Positions 23,988-33,087 of a stretch of 60,909 nucleotides of DNA are shown piece by piece. Under the pieces are notes generated by a model. That model was not told the origin of the DNA. It was given only the letters and a program-made list of their open reading frames with translations, and made no database searches. Both the position numbers and the translations under genes were made by a program. Origin of the DNA: Kiritimatiellia bacterium (GTDB lineage: Bacteria > Verrucomicrobiota > Kiritimatiellia > CAIQIC01 > Lenti-01); contig JAFYAC010000026.1 of the NCBI GenBank assembly GCA_017540905.1, positions 1 through 60,909 of the forward strand. Direction: 5' to 3'. Each line of letters begins with the position of its first letter. Positions within the stretch are counted from its first letter, which is position 1.

Positions 23988-25727
23988 ATGGCTAAAAAGA
24001 AAAAACCCGCCGTCGAAATGGATGCCGAGCGCGCCAAGATGATGGCCATGTATGAATCCACCCTCCTCGATTTCGTCGAAGGCGGCATCGTAAAGGGAAC
24101 CGTGGTGGAAATCCGTCCCCAGGAAGTCCTCGTCAACATCGGCTACAAGTCCGAAGGCCTCCTGCCCGCAACCGAATTCGAAGACATCTCCGCCGTCCAG
24201 GTCGGCGACGAAGTCGACGTCATGCTCCTGCGTCTCGAAGACGAAAACGGCATGGTCGTCCTCAGCAAGACCCGCGCCGAACAGCAGCGCAACTGGGACC
24301 GCGTCCTCACCTCCTGCGAAGAAGGCGCCATCGTCACCGGCCTCGTCAAGGGCAAGGTCAAGGGCGGTCTGCTCGTCGACGTCGGCGTCGACGCCTTCCT
24401 GCCCGGCTCCCAGATCGACGTCATCCCCGTGCGCAACCTCGACGACTTCCTCGGGCAGTCCCTCGAGTGCAAGGTCATCAAGATCAACAAGGAACGCCGC
24501 AACATCGTCCTCTCCCGCCGCGACCTCATCGAAGAGCAGCGCCGCGAGCAGAAGAAGAAACTCCTCGCCGAGATCCAGCCCGGCCAGACCCGCACCGGCG
24601 TCGTCAAGAACATCACCGACTTCGGCGCGTTCGTCGACCTCAACGGCATGGACGGCCTGCTGCACATCACCGACATGTCCTGGGGCCGCATCAACCACCC
24701 CAGCGAAGTCGTGCACGTCGGCCAGGAACTCGAGGTGGTCGTCCTCGACGTCAACCAGGAGAAGGAGCGCATCTCCCTCGGACTCAAGCAGAAGCAGCAG
24801 AATCCGTGGGAAGAGATCGAGCTCAAGTACCCCAAGGGAACCCGCGTCCACGGCAAAGTCGTCAACCTCGTCCCCTACGGCGCGTTCGTCCAGCTCGAAG
24901 ACGGCGTCGAAGGCCTCGTCCACGTTTCCGAGATTTCCTGGACCAAGCGCGTCGCCCGCGCTTCCGACGTCCTCAAGGAAGGCGACGAAGTGGACGCCGT
25001 CGTCCTCAACGTCAACAAGGAAGAGCAGAAGATCTCCCTGGGCATCCGCCAGACCGAGGCCAATCCGTGGGACGACGTGGTCAGCAAGTACCCGCTGGGC
25101 TCGCGCGTCAAGGGCAAGGTCCGCAACTTCACCAACTACGGCGCCTTCGTCGAGCTGGAAGAAGGCGTGGACGGCATGATCCACGTTTCCGACATGTCCT
25201 GGGCCCGCAAGATCAACCACCCCTCCGAAGTCCTCAAGAAGGGGCAGGAAGTCGAAGCCATGGTCCTGGAAGTCTCCCCCGAGAACCAGCGCATCTCCCT
25301 TGGCCTCAAGCAGGCGCAGGAAGACCCGTGGTCCGGCATCTCCAACCGCTACCACATCGGGCAGCTCATCAAGGGCAAGGTCTCCAAGCTGGCGAGCTTC
25401 GGCGCGTTCGTCGAACTCGAAGAAGGCGTGGACGGCCTGGTGCACATCTCGCAGATCAGCGACGACCACGTCGCGAAGATCCGCGACGTCCTCCAGCCCG
25501 GCCAGGAAGTCGAAGCGCGCGTCATCAAGATCGACCCGATCGACCGCCGCATCGGCCTTTCCATCAAGGCCGCGCAGCTTCCGGACGAACAGTTCGAAGT
25601 GGACGACTCCATGCTCGAAGGCCTCCGCCCCGGCGAAGACCTCGTCGACCTGGCTGGCGCCTTCGACGCCGCCCTCGGCGGTGCCGACGTCTGGTCCCCC
25701 GGCTCCGGCAAGAAGGACGAGGAATAA
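23988..25727 (+). CDS. rpsA: 30S ribosomal protein S1
   Basis: A 579-residue protein with six S1 (OB-fold) domains beginning near residues 28, 110, 199, 284, 371 and 458. Domains 3-6 share the strong RNA-binding pattern KGKVxNxxxYGAFVELEEGVDGLVHVS; domains 1-2 are the divergent ribosome-binding pair. S1 brings structured or weak-SD messages to the 30S subunit. Codon use is strongly C-ending, as in rpsB and tsf. The frame is open 55 codons further upstream, but MAKKKKPAVEM at 23988 is the natural start. A perfect terminator follows. Confidence 0.96.
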   Translation: MAKKKKPAVEMDAERAKMMAMYESTLLDFVEGGIVKGTVVEIRPQEVLVNIGYKSEGLLPATEFEDISAVQVGDEVDVMLLRLEDENGMVVLSKTRAEQQRNWDRVLTSCEEGAIVTGLVKGKVKGGLLVDVGVDAFLPGSQIDVIPVRNLDDFLGQSLECKVIKINKERRNIVLSRRDLIEEQRREQKKKLLAEIQPGQTRTGVVKNITDFGAFVDLNGMDGLLHITDMSWGRINHPSEVVHVGQELEVVVLDVNQEKERISLGLKQKQQNPWEEIELKYPKGTRVHGKVVNLVPYGAFVQLEDGVEGLVHVSEISWTKRVARASDVLKEGDEVDAVVLNVNKEEQKISLGIRQTEANPWDDVVSKYPLGSRVKGKVRNFTNYGAFVELEEGVDGMIHVSDMSWARKINHPSEVLKKGQEVEAMVLEVSPENQRISLGLKQAQEDPWSGISNRYHIGQLIKGKVSKLASFGAFVELEEGVDGLVHISQISDDHVAKIRDVLQPGQEVEARVIKIDPIDRRIGLSIKAAQLPDEQFEVDDSMLEGLRPGEDLVDLAGAFDAALGGADVWSPGSGKKDEE

Positions 25728-25757
25728 CCCTCCCCATCCCCCCTACCGGGAAACACA

Positions 25758-25791
25758 CGCGGCGCGGAGCAATCCGCGCCGCGCGTTTTTT
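25758..25791 (+). terminator. Intrinsic terminator of rpsA
   Basis: An eleven-pair perfect stem (CGCGGCGCGGA/TCCGCGCCGCG) with a GCAA loop is followed, after two bases, by six T. It lies 30 bases after the stop. Confidence 0.92.
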
Positions 25792-25819
25792 CAGCCGCAA
25801 CCCCGGCCCGCCCGGAAGT

Positions 25820-26022
25820 TTTCCAATGGTTGGAAACTTTTTTTCCAATGGTTGGAAAATCCGGACCGTTTTTTCCAATGGTTGGAAACTTTTTTTCCAA
25901 TGGTTGGAAAATCCGGACCGTTTTTTCCAATGATTGGAAAACTTTTTTCCAATGATTGGAAAATTCGCCCTTGTTTTTTCAATGATTTGTAAAAATTGAC
26001 AACATTTTTCCAATGGGATTGT
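25820..26022. repeat. Array of 17-bp palindromes with 52-bp period
   Basis: Six intact palindromes, arms TTTCCAA/TTGGAAA around a three-base centre, start at 25820, 25842, 25872, 25894, 25924 and 25946. Spacing alternates 22 and 30 bases, so the true unit is a 52-base pair of palindromes, separated by T-rich linkers and, in two units, by ATCCGGACCG. The first four have centre TGG, the next two TGA. Two degenerate copies follow near 25976 and 26005. The array is AT-rich in a GC-rich genome and begins 29 bases after the rpsA terminator. Confidence 0.92.
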
Positions 26023-26652
26023 CAGGTGAAACCCTTGCCTTTTGCGTGGTTCGGCTGGCCAGTAGGGGCCGACCTCCGGGCGGCCCGTCATGGGCCATCC
26101 TGCTACACGGCCCGCCCGGAGGTCGGGCCCTACCAGGGGGGAGGCGACAAGAAATCGCAAGGTTTTCGCATGGCAAATCCAATGGGCTGAGTCCGCAGGT
26201 CGCTTCAAGGACATGCCAGGAACACCCCGTCCGTGCGGCCGCGACGAAGCGCGGCCCTCCCCGGGCGTTTTCCTCCCGCATGGTCGCGCGGAAGCGCGAC
26301 CGGAGCGCTCTCCATGGGGAAATGGCTGGTGGCCGAGGGCACAACCGGCTCTAGTACATCGCAAGGCTCGGTCTTTCGGATGTTTCTGGTAGGGCGGCGA
26401 GTCCCTTCGCCGCCGTGTGACTGGCAAGCGCATGGAAAGCTTTGCATTTGGCTTCATGCGGTGGCCCATTTGCACGGCGGGCAGGGGACTGCCCGCCCTA
26501 CCAGCCCGACACATGCGATTATGATGTGCTGGGAGGGATTGGCTTCGTCCGGGCTGTGTCCACAGGGCGCTTCGGGGAGATGCCGGGAACACTCCGTTCG
26601 CGCGGCCGCGACAAAGCGCGGCCCTCCCGCTGCGCCAAGCAGTGGCAAGGGG
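26023..26652. repeat. Mosaic of dispersed GC-rich palindromes, no gene
   Basis: No gene is supported. A long hairpin lies at 26062-26133 (GTAGGGGCCGACCTCCGGGC with its complement), repeated almost unchanged at 32440-32511. A CGCGGCC-GCGACAAAG-CGCGGCC type motif is at 26235-26262 and 26599-26626, with further copies near 33.0 and 45.0 kb. A GGTCGCGCGGAAGCGCGACC palindrome is at about 26282-26301. A CACGGCGGGCAGGGGACTGC motif is at 26474, repeated at 32577. The segments look like successive insertions of small palindromic elements. Confidence 0.7.
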
Positions 26653-29600
26653 TCAGTCGGAGGGGGCGTCTGGGGAGACGCGGAGGGTGCCGAACCAGGT
26701 GGCGTCGAGGTTGGTGCGAAGGGTGATGTCGGCGCCGGTGCCGGGGCCGAGGTCGTTCGTGAGCGGGGCGGAGAGGAGGTTCGTGCGGTACAGCAGCCGG
26801 TACCAGCGGCCGGTGCGGGAGGCGAAGCGGAAGACGGCCTGTGTCGCCGTGGTCAGGTCCTGCCGGAGTTCGAGCTTGAGGACGCTCGCGGCGTCGGTGG
26901 GGCAGGTGTCGGCCAGGTATTCGTCCCAGGTGGTCATGCCGTCGGAGTCGGCGTCGGCGGCGGGGGCGAAGGCGGGGGCGTTGGAGGTGGCGCCGAAGCG
27001 GTCGGCGAGCCACTGGGCGAAGGCGTCTTCGGCGGTCCACACGCGGATGGGCAGGGCGACGGCATGGACGCCGTAGGCGTTGGAGGCGGTCATGGCGAAG
27101 TTTTGCGTTTCGTAGCCGGGTTCGGGGGCGTCGGGCGTGTAATGGAAGGTGTAGCGGCCGGACTTCGCGGTGGCGTCCCAGGAGTTGGTGACGAAGCCGA
27201 ACCGCCAGGCGTCCTCGGAGGAGTTTTTGATGGTGACGGCGGGTTGAGGGTCGCCGGAGACGGTGAATTCCACGCGGCCCTCGATGCCGACCTGGAAGGG
27301 GGGGATTTCCAAGGGCAGGGTGATGGCGGGGATGGCCCCGTCGCCGGCGGCGGTCGTGAATTGGAGTTCCCCGGAGAGGTCGGTCTCCCAACCGCGGCCC
27401 TGGGCCTTAACGGTGAGGTAGTAGGTGGTGGATGGGGCCAGGCCTTCCAGCAGGAAGACGTTTTCGGCGACGGCGGCGGGCATGCCGTCGAGCGGCACCG
27501 CGGCGGCGGCGGCAAGGGTGATGTGGAGGTCGTGGACGTTGGCGATGCGGTTGCCGCTGCGCAGCAGACGGAAGATGGTACCGGCGGGCTGCCCCGCGCT
27601 CCACGCGTGCCGGTTGGTCGCCGTCGTGGAGTTCAGCGAGAAGGTTTCGACGTCGGTGAAGGTCGCCCCGCCGTCCCGGCTCTCCTGGAGCTTGAGGGTG
27701 GCGAGACCGTCCATGGAGCGCCCCGCCAGCGCAATCGCGGAAACGCGGTCCAGCGCCGGGAACTGCAACCAGGCGGAAGTGTTCCTGAAGGAGACGAAGC
27801 CCTTCGACCCGATTCCGCTCGCGGCGCCCTTGTCGTATACCGACATCCCGGAGAACGTCCACGTCCCGATTGCGGTTTCCTGGGTCTTCACGGAGGATGA
27901 CGTCTCGGACGCGGGCAGGTATTCCCAGTCCTGGAAGTCCACGTCGATGGTGGAGACGCCGCCCGCGCCGTCGATGTGCCAGACGTTCAGGATGTAGTTG
28001 GTGGCGCCTTCGATGCCGGTCCACGAGACGAGGGCCTGCGTGGCATCCGCGCCGTCCAGCACGGCGACGGGCCGCTCCAGGGAGTCGGTGGTGAAGCTGC
28101 GCGGCCCGCTGACGGCGTGGCCGACGTGCAGGCGCCAGTAGTAGAGCGTGTCGGGGAGGAGGTTTTCGATGGTGCAATCGACGTAGGTCTCCCCGAAGCC
28201 GCCGACGGTCCCCGCCCAGAGCTTGTTGCCGAAGGAGGTGCTCGTGCCGTACTCGAAGATGACGTCCAGTTGGTTCGTGGTGTTGGCGACGACGGTGCCG
28301 GAGAGCACCGCGGCGACGGCCGTGGCCAGGGTTTCGTCGGTCGCGATCACGGGATCGGGCTGCACCTCGTTGATGGTGACCGAGGCGGGGAAGACGAACT
28401 CGGCGGCGGGCCAGGCCGCCCCAGCCTGGACGGAAACCGTGGCGGCATAGGTCCCGACGTCGACGGGCGCGGAGACGCTCTCCTCCGCCCCTTCGGCAAG
28501 GTACCGGACCGTCCAGACGGCGTTGGTCGGGGTGACATGGAAATCGTTGGTGTGGGCGGTGCCGTTCCAGTCGACGGTGATTTCGGCGGCGAGTTCGCAG
28601 GCAACCTCGACTGGAAGCATGGAGACGAGGAGGATGTTGTCGATGTCGAGTTGCTTGGAGGAGGTGCCGCCGTCGGTGCGGAGACGGAAGTGGGCGCCGT
28701 CGGGGATGCCGAGGCCGACGAGGACGACGTTGGTGAGGCCGGCGGCCTTGGCGGTGGGGACGGAGGCGTAGGTTTCCCAGGTGGCGCAATCGTTGGTGGA
28801 GGCTTCGACGAGGATGTTTGGGGTGCCGGTGTTGGAGCCGTAGCGGCCGAAGAAGAAGGAGAGGATGTGGAGGCCGTTGGTGAGGGGGCCGGCGAGCGTC
28901 AGCGTGGCGTTGGTGCGGGTGCGCATGGCCTGGGCGCCGATGCGTTTGTCCTTGTCGGTCTTCCCGATGATGGTTTCGGGGGAGAGGGTCCAGACGCGCC
29001 CGGAGTTGGTGAAGGTGACGGTGGGGGGATAGTAGGCTTTGGAGACATTCTCGAAATCGAGGAAGAAGGTTTCGGTGCGGCCTTCCCATTCGGCGGGGTC
29101 GTGGTCGCCGTCGCAGGCGTTGCCGACGTGGTCGCCGTCGTAGTCTTCCTGGCGGGGGTTGTATTCGGCGGGGCAGTTGTCGATTTCGTTGGGTACGGCG
29201 TCGCCGTCCATGTCGGGGTCGCAGTCGTCGCCGTAGCCGTCATCGTCGATGTCGGACTGGATGGTGTTGGCGGTGTCGGGGCAGTTGTCTTCGTCGTCGA
29301 GCAGGCCGTCGGCGTCGGTGTCCACGCGAGCGAGGCGGAGGGCGCCGTTGGCCTGGTTTTTGTTGAGCTTGCCGGGGGTGGCGTTGGTGGAGGACCAGGC
29401 GGGGAGGGCGTAGAGGCCGGGGTCGGTGCAGCCGGTGCGGACGTCGTCGGGGCATTGGAGGGAGAAGGCCGCGGCGGTGGGGGAGGTACCGAGGCAGTGG
29501 AGGTAGTTGGCGGCGCCGCGGGCGACGTCGGTGGAGACGCCGGTGGGGAGCTTCATTTCCACGAAAGCGTTGGTGGAGGCCAGGGCCACGGCGTCCACGA

Positions 29601-31911
29601 CGGCGCCGGCGGCGTTCTTGAGAATCAGCATGCACGGGTTTTTCTCCGTGTTGTCGGCGAGGAGGTTGGTGTTGGCGATGACAAAGTCGCAGTTTGGGGC
29701 TCCGGGGGTGCCAGCGACGAAGAATCCGATTGGATTTCCGAATTTATCGGTGACACCATCGTCAGGTATGACGCAATCGTCTGGGATGGTGCAGTGCCAG
29801 CGGGACAGGGCGGATTTGGTGAAGCATTCGAGCTTCCAGCCGGAGAGGTCGAGGCCGGCGGCGCCGACCAGCTCGACGAACTCGTTGGTGGCGCCGGAGG
29901 TCTTGACTTCGTTGATCAGGACGTCGTTGAGGTTGGTCGCGGCGGCGCTGCCCGGGAAGGTGTAGCTGCGGACGGCGGAGGAGAGGGGGCTCCAGCCGCC
30001 GGGGCCGTCGAAGGCGAGTGAGACGTAGTAGTCCATGGAGCTGCCGGCGGACTGGGCGCCGTTGGTCGCGGCGGAGAGCCAGGCGGTGCCGGCGGCGTTG
30101 GTCATCGCGGCGGTGTGCCAGTCGCCGCCGTCCACGCGGAAGAGCGCCGTCATCGCGAGGTTCGACGCGAGGACGTTGGGGATGGCCGTCGCCGCGAAGC
30201 GGAAGTCGTCGGAGGCCAGCGGTGCCGAGGAGTCGCGGTCGGCGGCGCGGAGGGCGACGTCGGTGAGGCTTGCGTTGGCTTCGGCGACGGCCAGGTGGGT
30301 GCCTGGGGTCGCCGCGGAGACGTCCGCGATGGCCCACTCGGCGGCGTGCCAGGTCGCCATCGGCTCGGTGACGCCGGGGACGCGGGAGGCGGCGGAGGCG
30401 GTGTAGTTCCACGCCCTGCCGGTGCCGTCGACGCCGATGGCGCCGTAGATGTCGTGGACGGCGCCGGCGGCGTTGCGCAGGACGATGGCGTCGTCGCCGT
30501 CGGCGTAGCCGATGCCTTCCCATGCGGCGTCGGGGACGGTCCCCCACGCGCGGCGGGCTTCGTTGGTGTCGTACGCGAGCCAGCAGGCCGCGCCGGCGGC
30601 AAGGACGATGCCGTCGAGGGAGCGGGTTTCGGCGGCGACGGAGGAGCCGTCGGGGTAGAGTTCGAGGGTGTAGCCGGCCAGGTCGAGGGGGCCGTTGCCG
30701 GTGTTGCAGATTTCGACGTAGTTGGCGGCGGGGTTGGCGGGGTTGTGGACCAGCTCGGAGAGGATCGCGACCGGGGTCAGGCCGCCCACTTCGTCGATCA
30801 TGTGGAAGTCGCTGAAGACGAGGAAATGGTCGGAGGCGTTCGTGCTGGAGGCGGGGTCGGGGAGCGGGCCGGGCTTGCGGAGGCCGGGCGAGGCGGCGGA
30901 GTCGTCGGCGGAATAATAGACTTCGGCGACAGGCGCGCCGTAGCTGCTGGCCATGATCTCGGGGCTGAAGAGGATGTAGTCGAGGCGGTAGATGCCCAGG
31001 CCGTCGCCGCCCTTCCAGTTGGTCACCCACTTGGCGGCGGTGCCGGTCTGGAAGGCGTCCACGGGGCGGACGTCGCCGAAGCGCTCGGTGGGGTAGGGGC
31101 GGTAGTCCATCACGAAGGATTCGCGGGCGGCGTTGGTGGCGTGCCAGGGGTGGTCGCGGCCGAGGACGAAGTCGGCGCCGGAGCCGAAGTTCCCGTTCGT
31201 TTCGTACTTGCGGAACTGGGCGTAGGTGAAGGAGGCCGGCTGGAAGGCCGCCGCCTCCGCCGGCGCGTCCCAGCGGCCCGGGGCCGAGTCGTTGAAGTCG
31301 CCGAGCACCACGTACTCCACGTCGTTCTCGTCCGCGCCCAGGATGCGCTCCTCGACGTACTCGCGGACGCGGCGCGCCTCCAGTCCGCGGTGGATGCGCA
31401 GCGGGATGCTCACCGTCGTCGCCGCCGAATGCACCGTGACCACGTGCAGCGGGTTGAGCGCGCCAGGGACCTCGATCTTCGCGTGGATCGGCCAGCGCAT
31501 GAACTCGACGGCGTCCGGGTCGTGGTAGTTCTCCTTGACGATGGCCGACGCCGCGATGGGCCAGGCGCTGAAGATGGCGACCTTGTCGCCGCTGGCCGTG
31601 GTGCGGCCGGTGCCGGGGGCGGGCATGAAGGCGCGGTGGGGCAAGGGCTTGGGCATCGTGGCGAAGAGGGCCGTGAGCGCCGCCTCCTGCGAGGAGGAGA
31701 CTTCCTGGATGGCGAGGATGTCCGGCTGCACCCGCTTGACGATGTTCGAGAACGAGGCGAAGGGGACGGGCTTGCTGTCCTTGAGGTTGCAGAGGTTCAT
31801 CGTCGCGATGCGCACGTCCACGGCGCGCGCCGCGGTTGCCGCCAGCAGGAAAACGCACGCCGCCGCCCACCCCAATATGCGATGATGAAAACCCTTGGAT
31901 GCTTTCTCCAT
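26653..31911 (-). CDS. Giant secreted protein: nuclease-like domain, lamin-tail domains, thrombospondin-3 repeats
   Basis: A 1752-residue exported protein. A signal peptide (GWAAACVFLLAATAARA) ends near residue 30. Residues about 31-365 are an endonuclease/exonuclease/phosphatase domain with IATMNLCNL, DILAIQEV, YVVLGDFND and SDHFLVF. Lamin-tail-like beta domains lie at about 375-540 (NYVEICNTGNGPLDLAGYTL) and 660-830 (NEFVELVGAAGLDLSGWKL). Calcium-binding thrombospondin type-3 repeats lie at about 862-942 (DTDADGLLDDEDNCPD). FN3-like strands occur near 1240-1330 and 1560, and a final Ca-binding DADSDGMTTWDEYL near 1650. Similar nucleases scavenge extracellular DNA, while the C-terminal part suggests surface attachment. 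No sorting signal was recognised at the end. The substrate (DNA, phospholipid or phosphoester) is not certain. Confidence 0.85.
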   Translation of the reverse strand: MEKASKGFHHRILGWAAACVFLLAATAARAVDVRIATMNLCNLKDSKPVPFASFSNIVKRVQPDILAIQEVSSSQEAALTALFATMPKPLPHRAFMPAPGTGRTTASGDKVAIFSAWPIAASAIVKENYHDPDAVEFMRWPIHAKIEVPGALNPLHVVTVHSAATTVSIPLRIHRGLEARRVREYVEERILGADENDVEYVVLGDFNDSAPGRWDAPAEAAAFQPASFTYAQFRKYETNGNFGSGADFVLGRDHPWHATNAARESFVMDYRPYPTERFGDVRPVDAFQTGTAAKWVTNWKGGDGLGIYRLDYILFSPEIMASSYGAPVAEVYYSADDSAASPGLRKPGPLPDPASSTNASDHFLVFSDFHMIDEVGGLTPVAILSELVHNPANPAANYVEICNTGNGPLDLAGYTLELYPDGSSVAAETRSLDGIVLAAGAACWLAYDTNEARRAWGTVPDAAWEGIGYADGDDAIVLRNAAGAVHDIYGAIGVDGTGRAWNYTASAASRVPGVTEPMATWHAAEWAIADVSAATPGTHLAVAEANASLTDVALRAADRDSSAPLASDDFRFAATAIPNVLASNLAMTALFRVDGGDWHTAAMTNAAGTAWLSAATNGAQSAGSSMDYYVSLAFDGPGGWSPLSSAVRSYTFPGSAAATNLNDVLINEVKTSGATNEFVELVGAAGLDLSGWKLECFTKSALSRWHCTIPDDCVIPDDGVTDKFGNPIGFFVAGTPGAPNCDFVIANTNLLADNTEKNPCMLILKNAAGAVVDAVALASTNAFVEMKLPTGVSTDVARGAANYLHCLGTSPTAAAFSLQCPDDVRTGCTDPGLYALPAWSSTNATPGKLNKNQANGALRLARVDTDADGLLDDEDNCPDTANTIQSDIDDDGYGDDCDPDMDGDAVPNEIDNCPAEYNPRQEDYDGDHVGNACDGDHDPAEWEGRTETFFLDFENVSKAYYPPTVTFTNSGRVWTLSPETIIGKTDKDKRIGAQAMRTRTNATLTLAGPLTNGLHILSFFFGRYGSNTGTPNILVEASTNDCATWETYASVPTAKAAGLTNVVLVGLGIPDGAHFRLRTDGGTSSKQLDIDNILLVSMLPVEVACELAAEITVDWNGTAHTNDFHVTPTNAVWTVRYLAEGAEESVSAPVDVGTYAATVSVQAGAAWPAAEFVFPASVTINEVQPDPVIATDETLATAVAAVLSGTVVANTTNQLDVIFEYGTSTSFGNKLWAGTVGGFGETYVDCTIENLLPDTLYYWRLHVGHAVSGPRSFTTDSLERPVAVLDGADATQALVSWTGIEGATNYILNVWHIDGAGGVSTIDVDFQDWEYLPASETSSSVKTQETAIGTWTFSGMSVYDKGAASGIGSKGFVSFRNTSAWLQFPALDRVSAIALAGRSMDGLATLKLQESRDGGATFTDVETFSLNSTTATNRHAWSAGQPAGTIFRLLRSGNRIANVHDLHITLAAAAAVPLDGMPAAVAENVFLLEGLAPSTTYYLTVKAQGRGWETDLSGELQFTTAAGDGAIPAITLPLEIPPFQVGIEGRVEFTVSGDPQPAVTIKNSSEDAWRFGFVTNSWDATAKSGRYTFHYTPDAPEPGYETQNFAMTASNAYGVHAVALPIRVWTAEDAFAQWLADRFGATSNAPAFAPAADADSDGMTTWDEYLADTCPTDAASVLKLELRQDLTTATQAVFRFASRTGRWYRLLYRTNLLSAPLTNDLGPGTGADITLRTNLDATWFGTLRVSPDAPSD

Positions 31912-32639
31912 GCCATCGACCTCGTACGGCCCTTTTTACTCTTCCGCACGCGCCTGCGAAAGCGAAAAGCGAAAAGCGTTTCCAGGTGCGTGCGAAAGGA
32001 GTGGGAGGGCTTCGCCCACCCGTGCAACGCAAAGCGCATGCTTTTGGTTCTTCGGGGATTATAGTGGAGCCACTCTGGAATCCCACGAATGCAAGGCAGA
32101 AGGGGGGCGACAGGACACTTCCCCCTCCGAAAGGGGGGGGCGCGGCCATGGATGGGATGTCCATGACTCGCAGAAGGAAAACGCCAGGGGCTGCGACGGA
32201 GGGAGTACTGCGCTTGGCCGTCGCGGCACGTGCGACTCCGCACCGGCGACGAACGAATCAAGACTTCTGCGGATGGGCCAGTGGACGCATGCATCGACGG
32301 CCGCCCGCAGTACTCCCCCCGCCGTCCTTTCCATTTGCTCCGAAGGCACAATTCCATTGGCAATCCTTTCGCCGGTGGGGGGGGAGGGACGCGCTTCTGC
32401 GCGTCCGCTGGCGGGACAAAGGGAGGGGGCGGCCGGCTGGTAGGGGCCGACCTCCGGGCGGCCCGCCATGGGCCATCCTTTCGCGCGGCCCGCCCGGAGG
32501 TCGGGCCCTACCGGAGGGAGAGAGCGAGAAGGAGTCGCAAGGTTTTCACCTGGCAACTTCGGGCGCGGCCATTTTGCACGGCGGGCAGGGGACTGCCCAG
32601 AATGCCGATCAGATAAGGATTATCCCTTGAGGGAGGGGC
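31912..32639. repeat. Repeat-rich gap with REPIN-like copy B and a long hairpin
   Basis: No gene is supported. REPIN-like copy B spans about 32120-32345: CCCCCTCCGAAAGGGGG, then GGGAGTACTGCG at 32201-32212 and CGCAGTACTCCCCCC at 32306-32320. From 32050 (GGTTCTTCGGGGATTATAGT) it matches the reverse complement of 52.8-53.2 kb over about 300 bases. A hairpin at 32440-32511 repeats that of 26.06 kb, including the following TCGCAAGGTTTTC segment. Confidence 0.7.
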
Positions 32640-32902
32640 CTGCGGCGCCAAACACGGAGGGAACGGAGGCACGGAGACACGGAGAGTTTTTGGATGGAAC
32701 GTTTGTTGGAGGAGACTTCGCACCCGAAAAACGCCGGCCAAACGCGTGGGAGGGACGTTTTTGGAAGTACGAAGCCCCTCCCTGGAAAATCTCCGTGTCT
32801 CCTTCCTCCGCGCGCTCCGTGTTTTGCGCCGCAGGCAGAGGAAAAAGGAGAGCGGGCGGGGTTGTGCCATGGGTGGGCGGAGCTTGTCTGATCAGCATTC
32901 GG
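32640..32902. repeat. Palindromic element (ACGGAGACACGGAGA type), copy 1
   Basis: About 265 bases. A core at 32651-32823 has inverted arms containing GGAGACACGGAGA and TCTCCGTGTCTCC and an inner segment GGAGGAGACTTCGCACCCG. It is flanked on the right by GCGCCGCAGGCAGAGG and GGGCGGAGCTTGTCTG. Copy 2 lies at 34.2-34.5 kb, on the other side of the U32-like gene. Confidence 0.8.
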
Positions 32903-33087
32903 GACTGCCCGCCCTACACGAGGTCGGCAAATGCGAATGGTTGTCTTTGCGATGCAGGAGAGCAGGTTGAGATTTTCCGTAGCTTTCCAGACGGTTTCCA
33001 AGCGCAAGGTCGCGCGGAAGCGCGACCCTCCCGGGGCGCGCTCCACGGGGAGGGAGAAAGGATGGATGCCACGCCCTTAAACGGGTC
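32903..33087. other. Short gap with palindromic motif
   Basis: A GGTCGCGCGGAAGCGCGACC palindrome at 33004-33023 belongs to the family seen at 26.3 kb. The fragment GGGACTGCCCGCCCTAC near 32907 belongs to the 26.48 kb family. Nothing else is seen. Confidence 0.5.

Noticed and set aside
25349-25930. Minus-strand protein with repeated SNHWKK/FPTIGKK peptides
   Set aside because: The peptide is just the palindrome array read through; the rest is antisense to rpsA.
25820-26022. CRISPR array
   Set aside because: Repeats are 17 bases and palindromic, spacing is 5 and 13 bases with repeated linkers, there are no unique spacers, and no cas gene is present.
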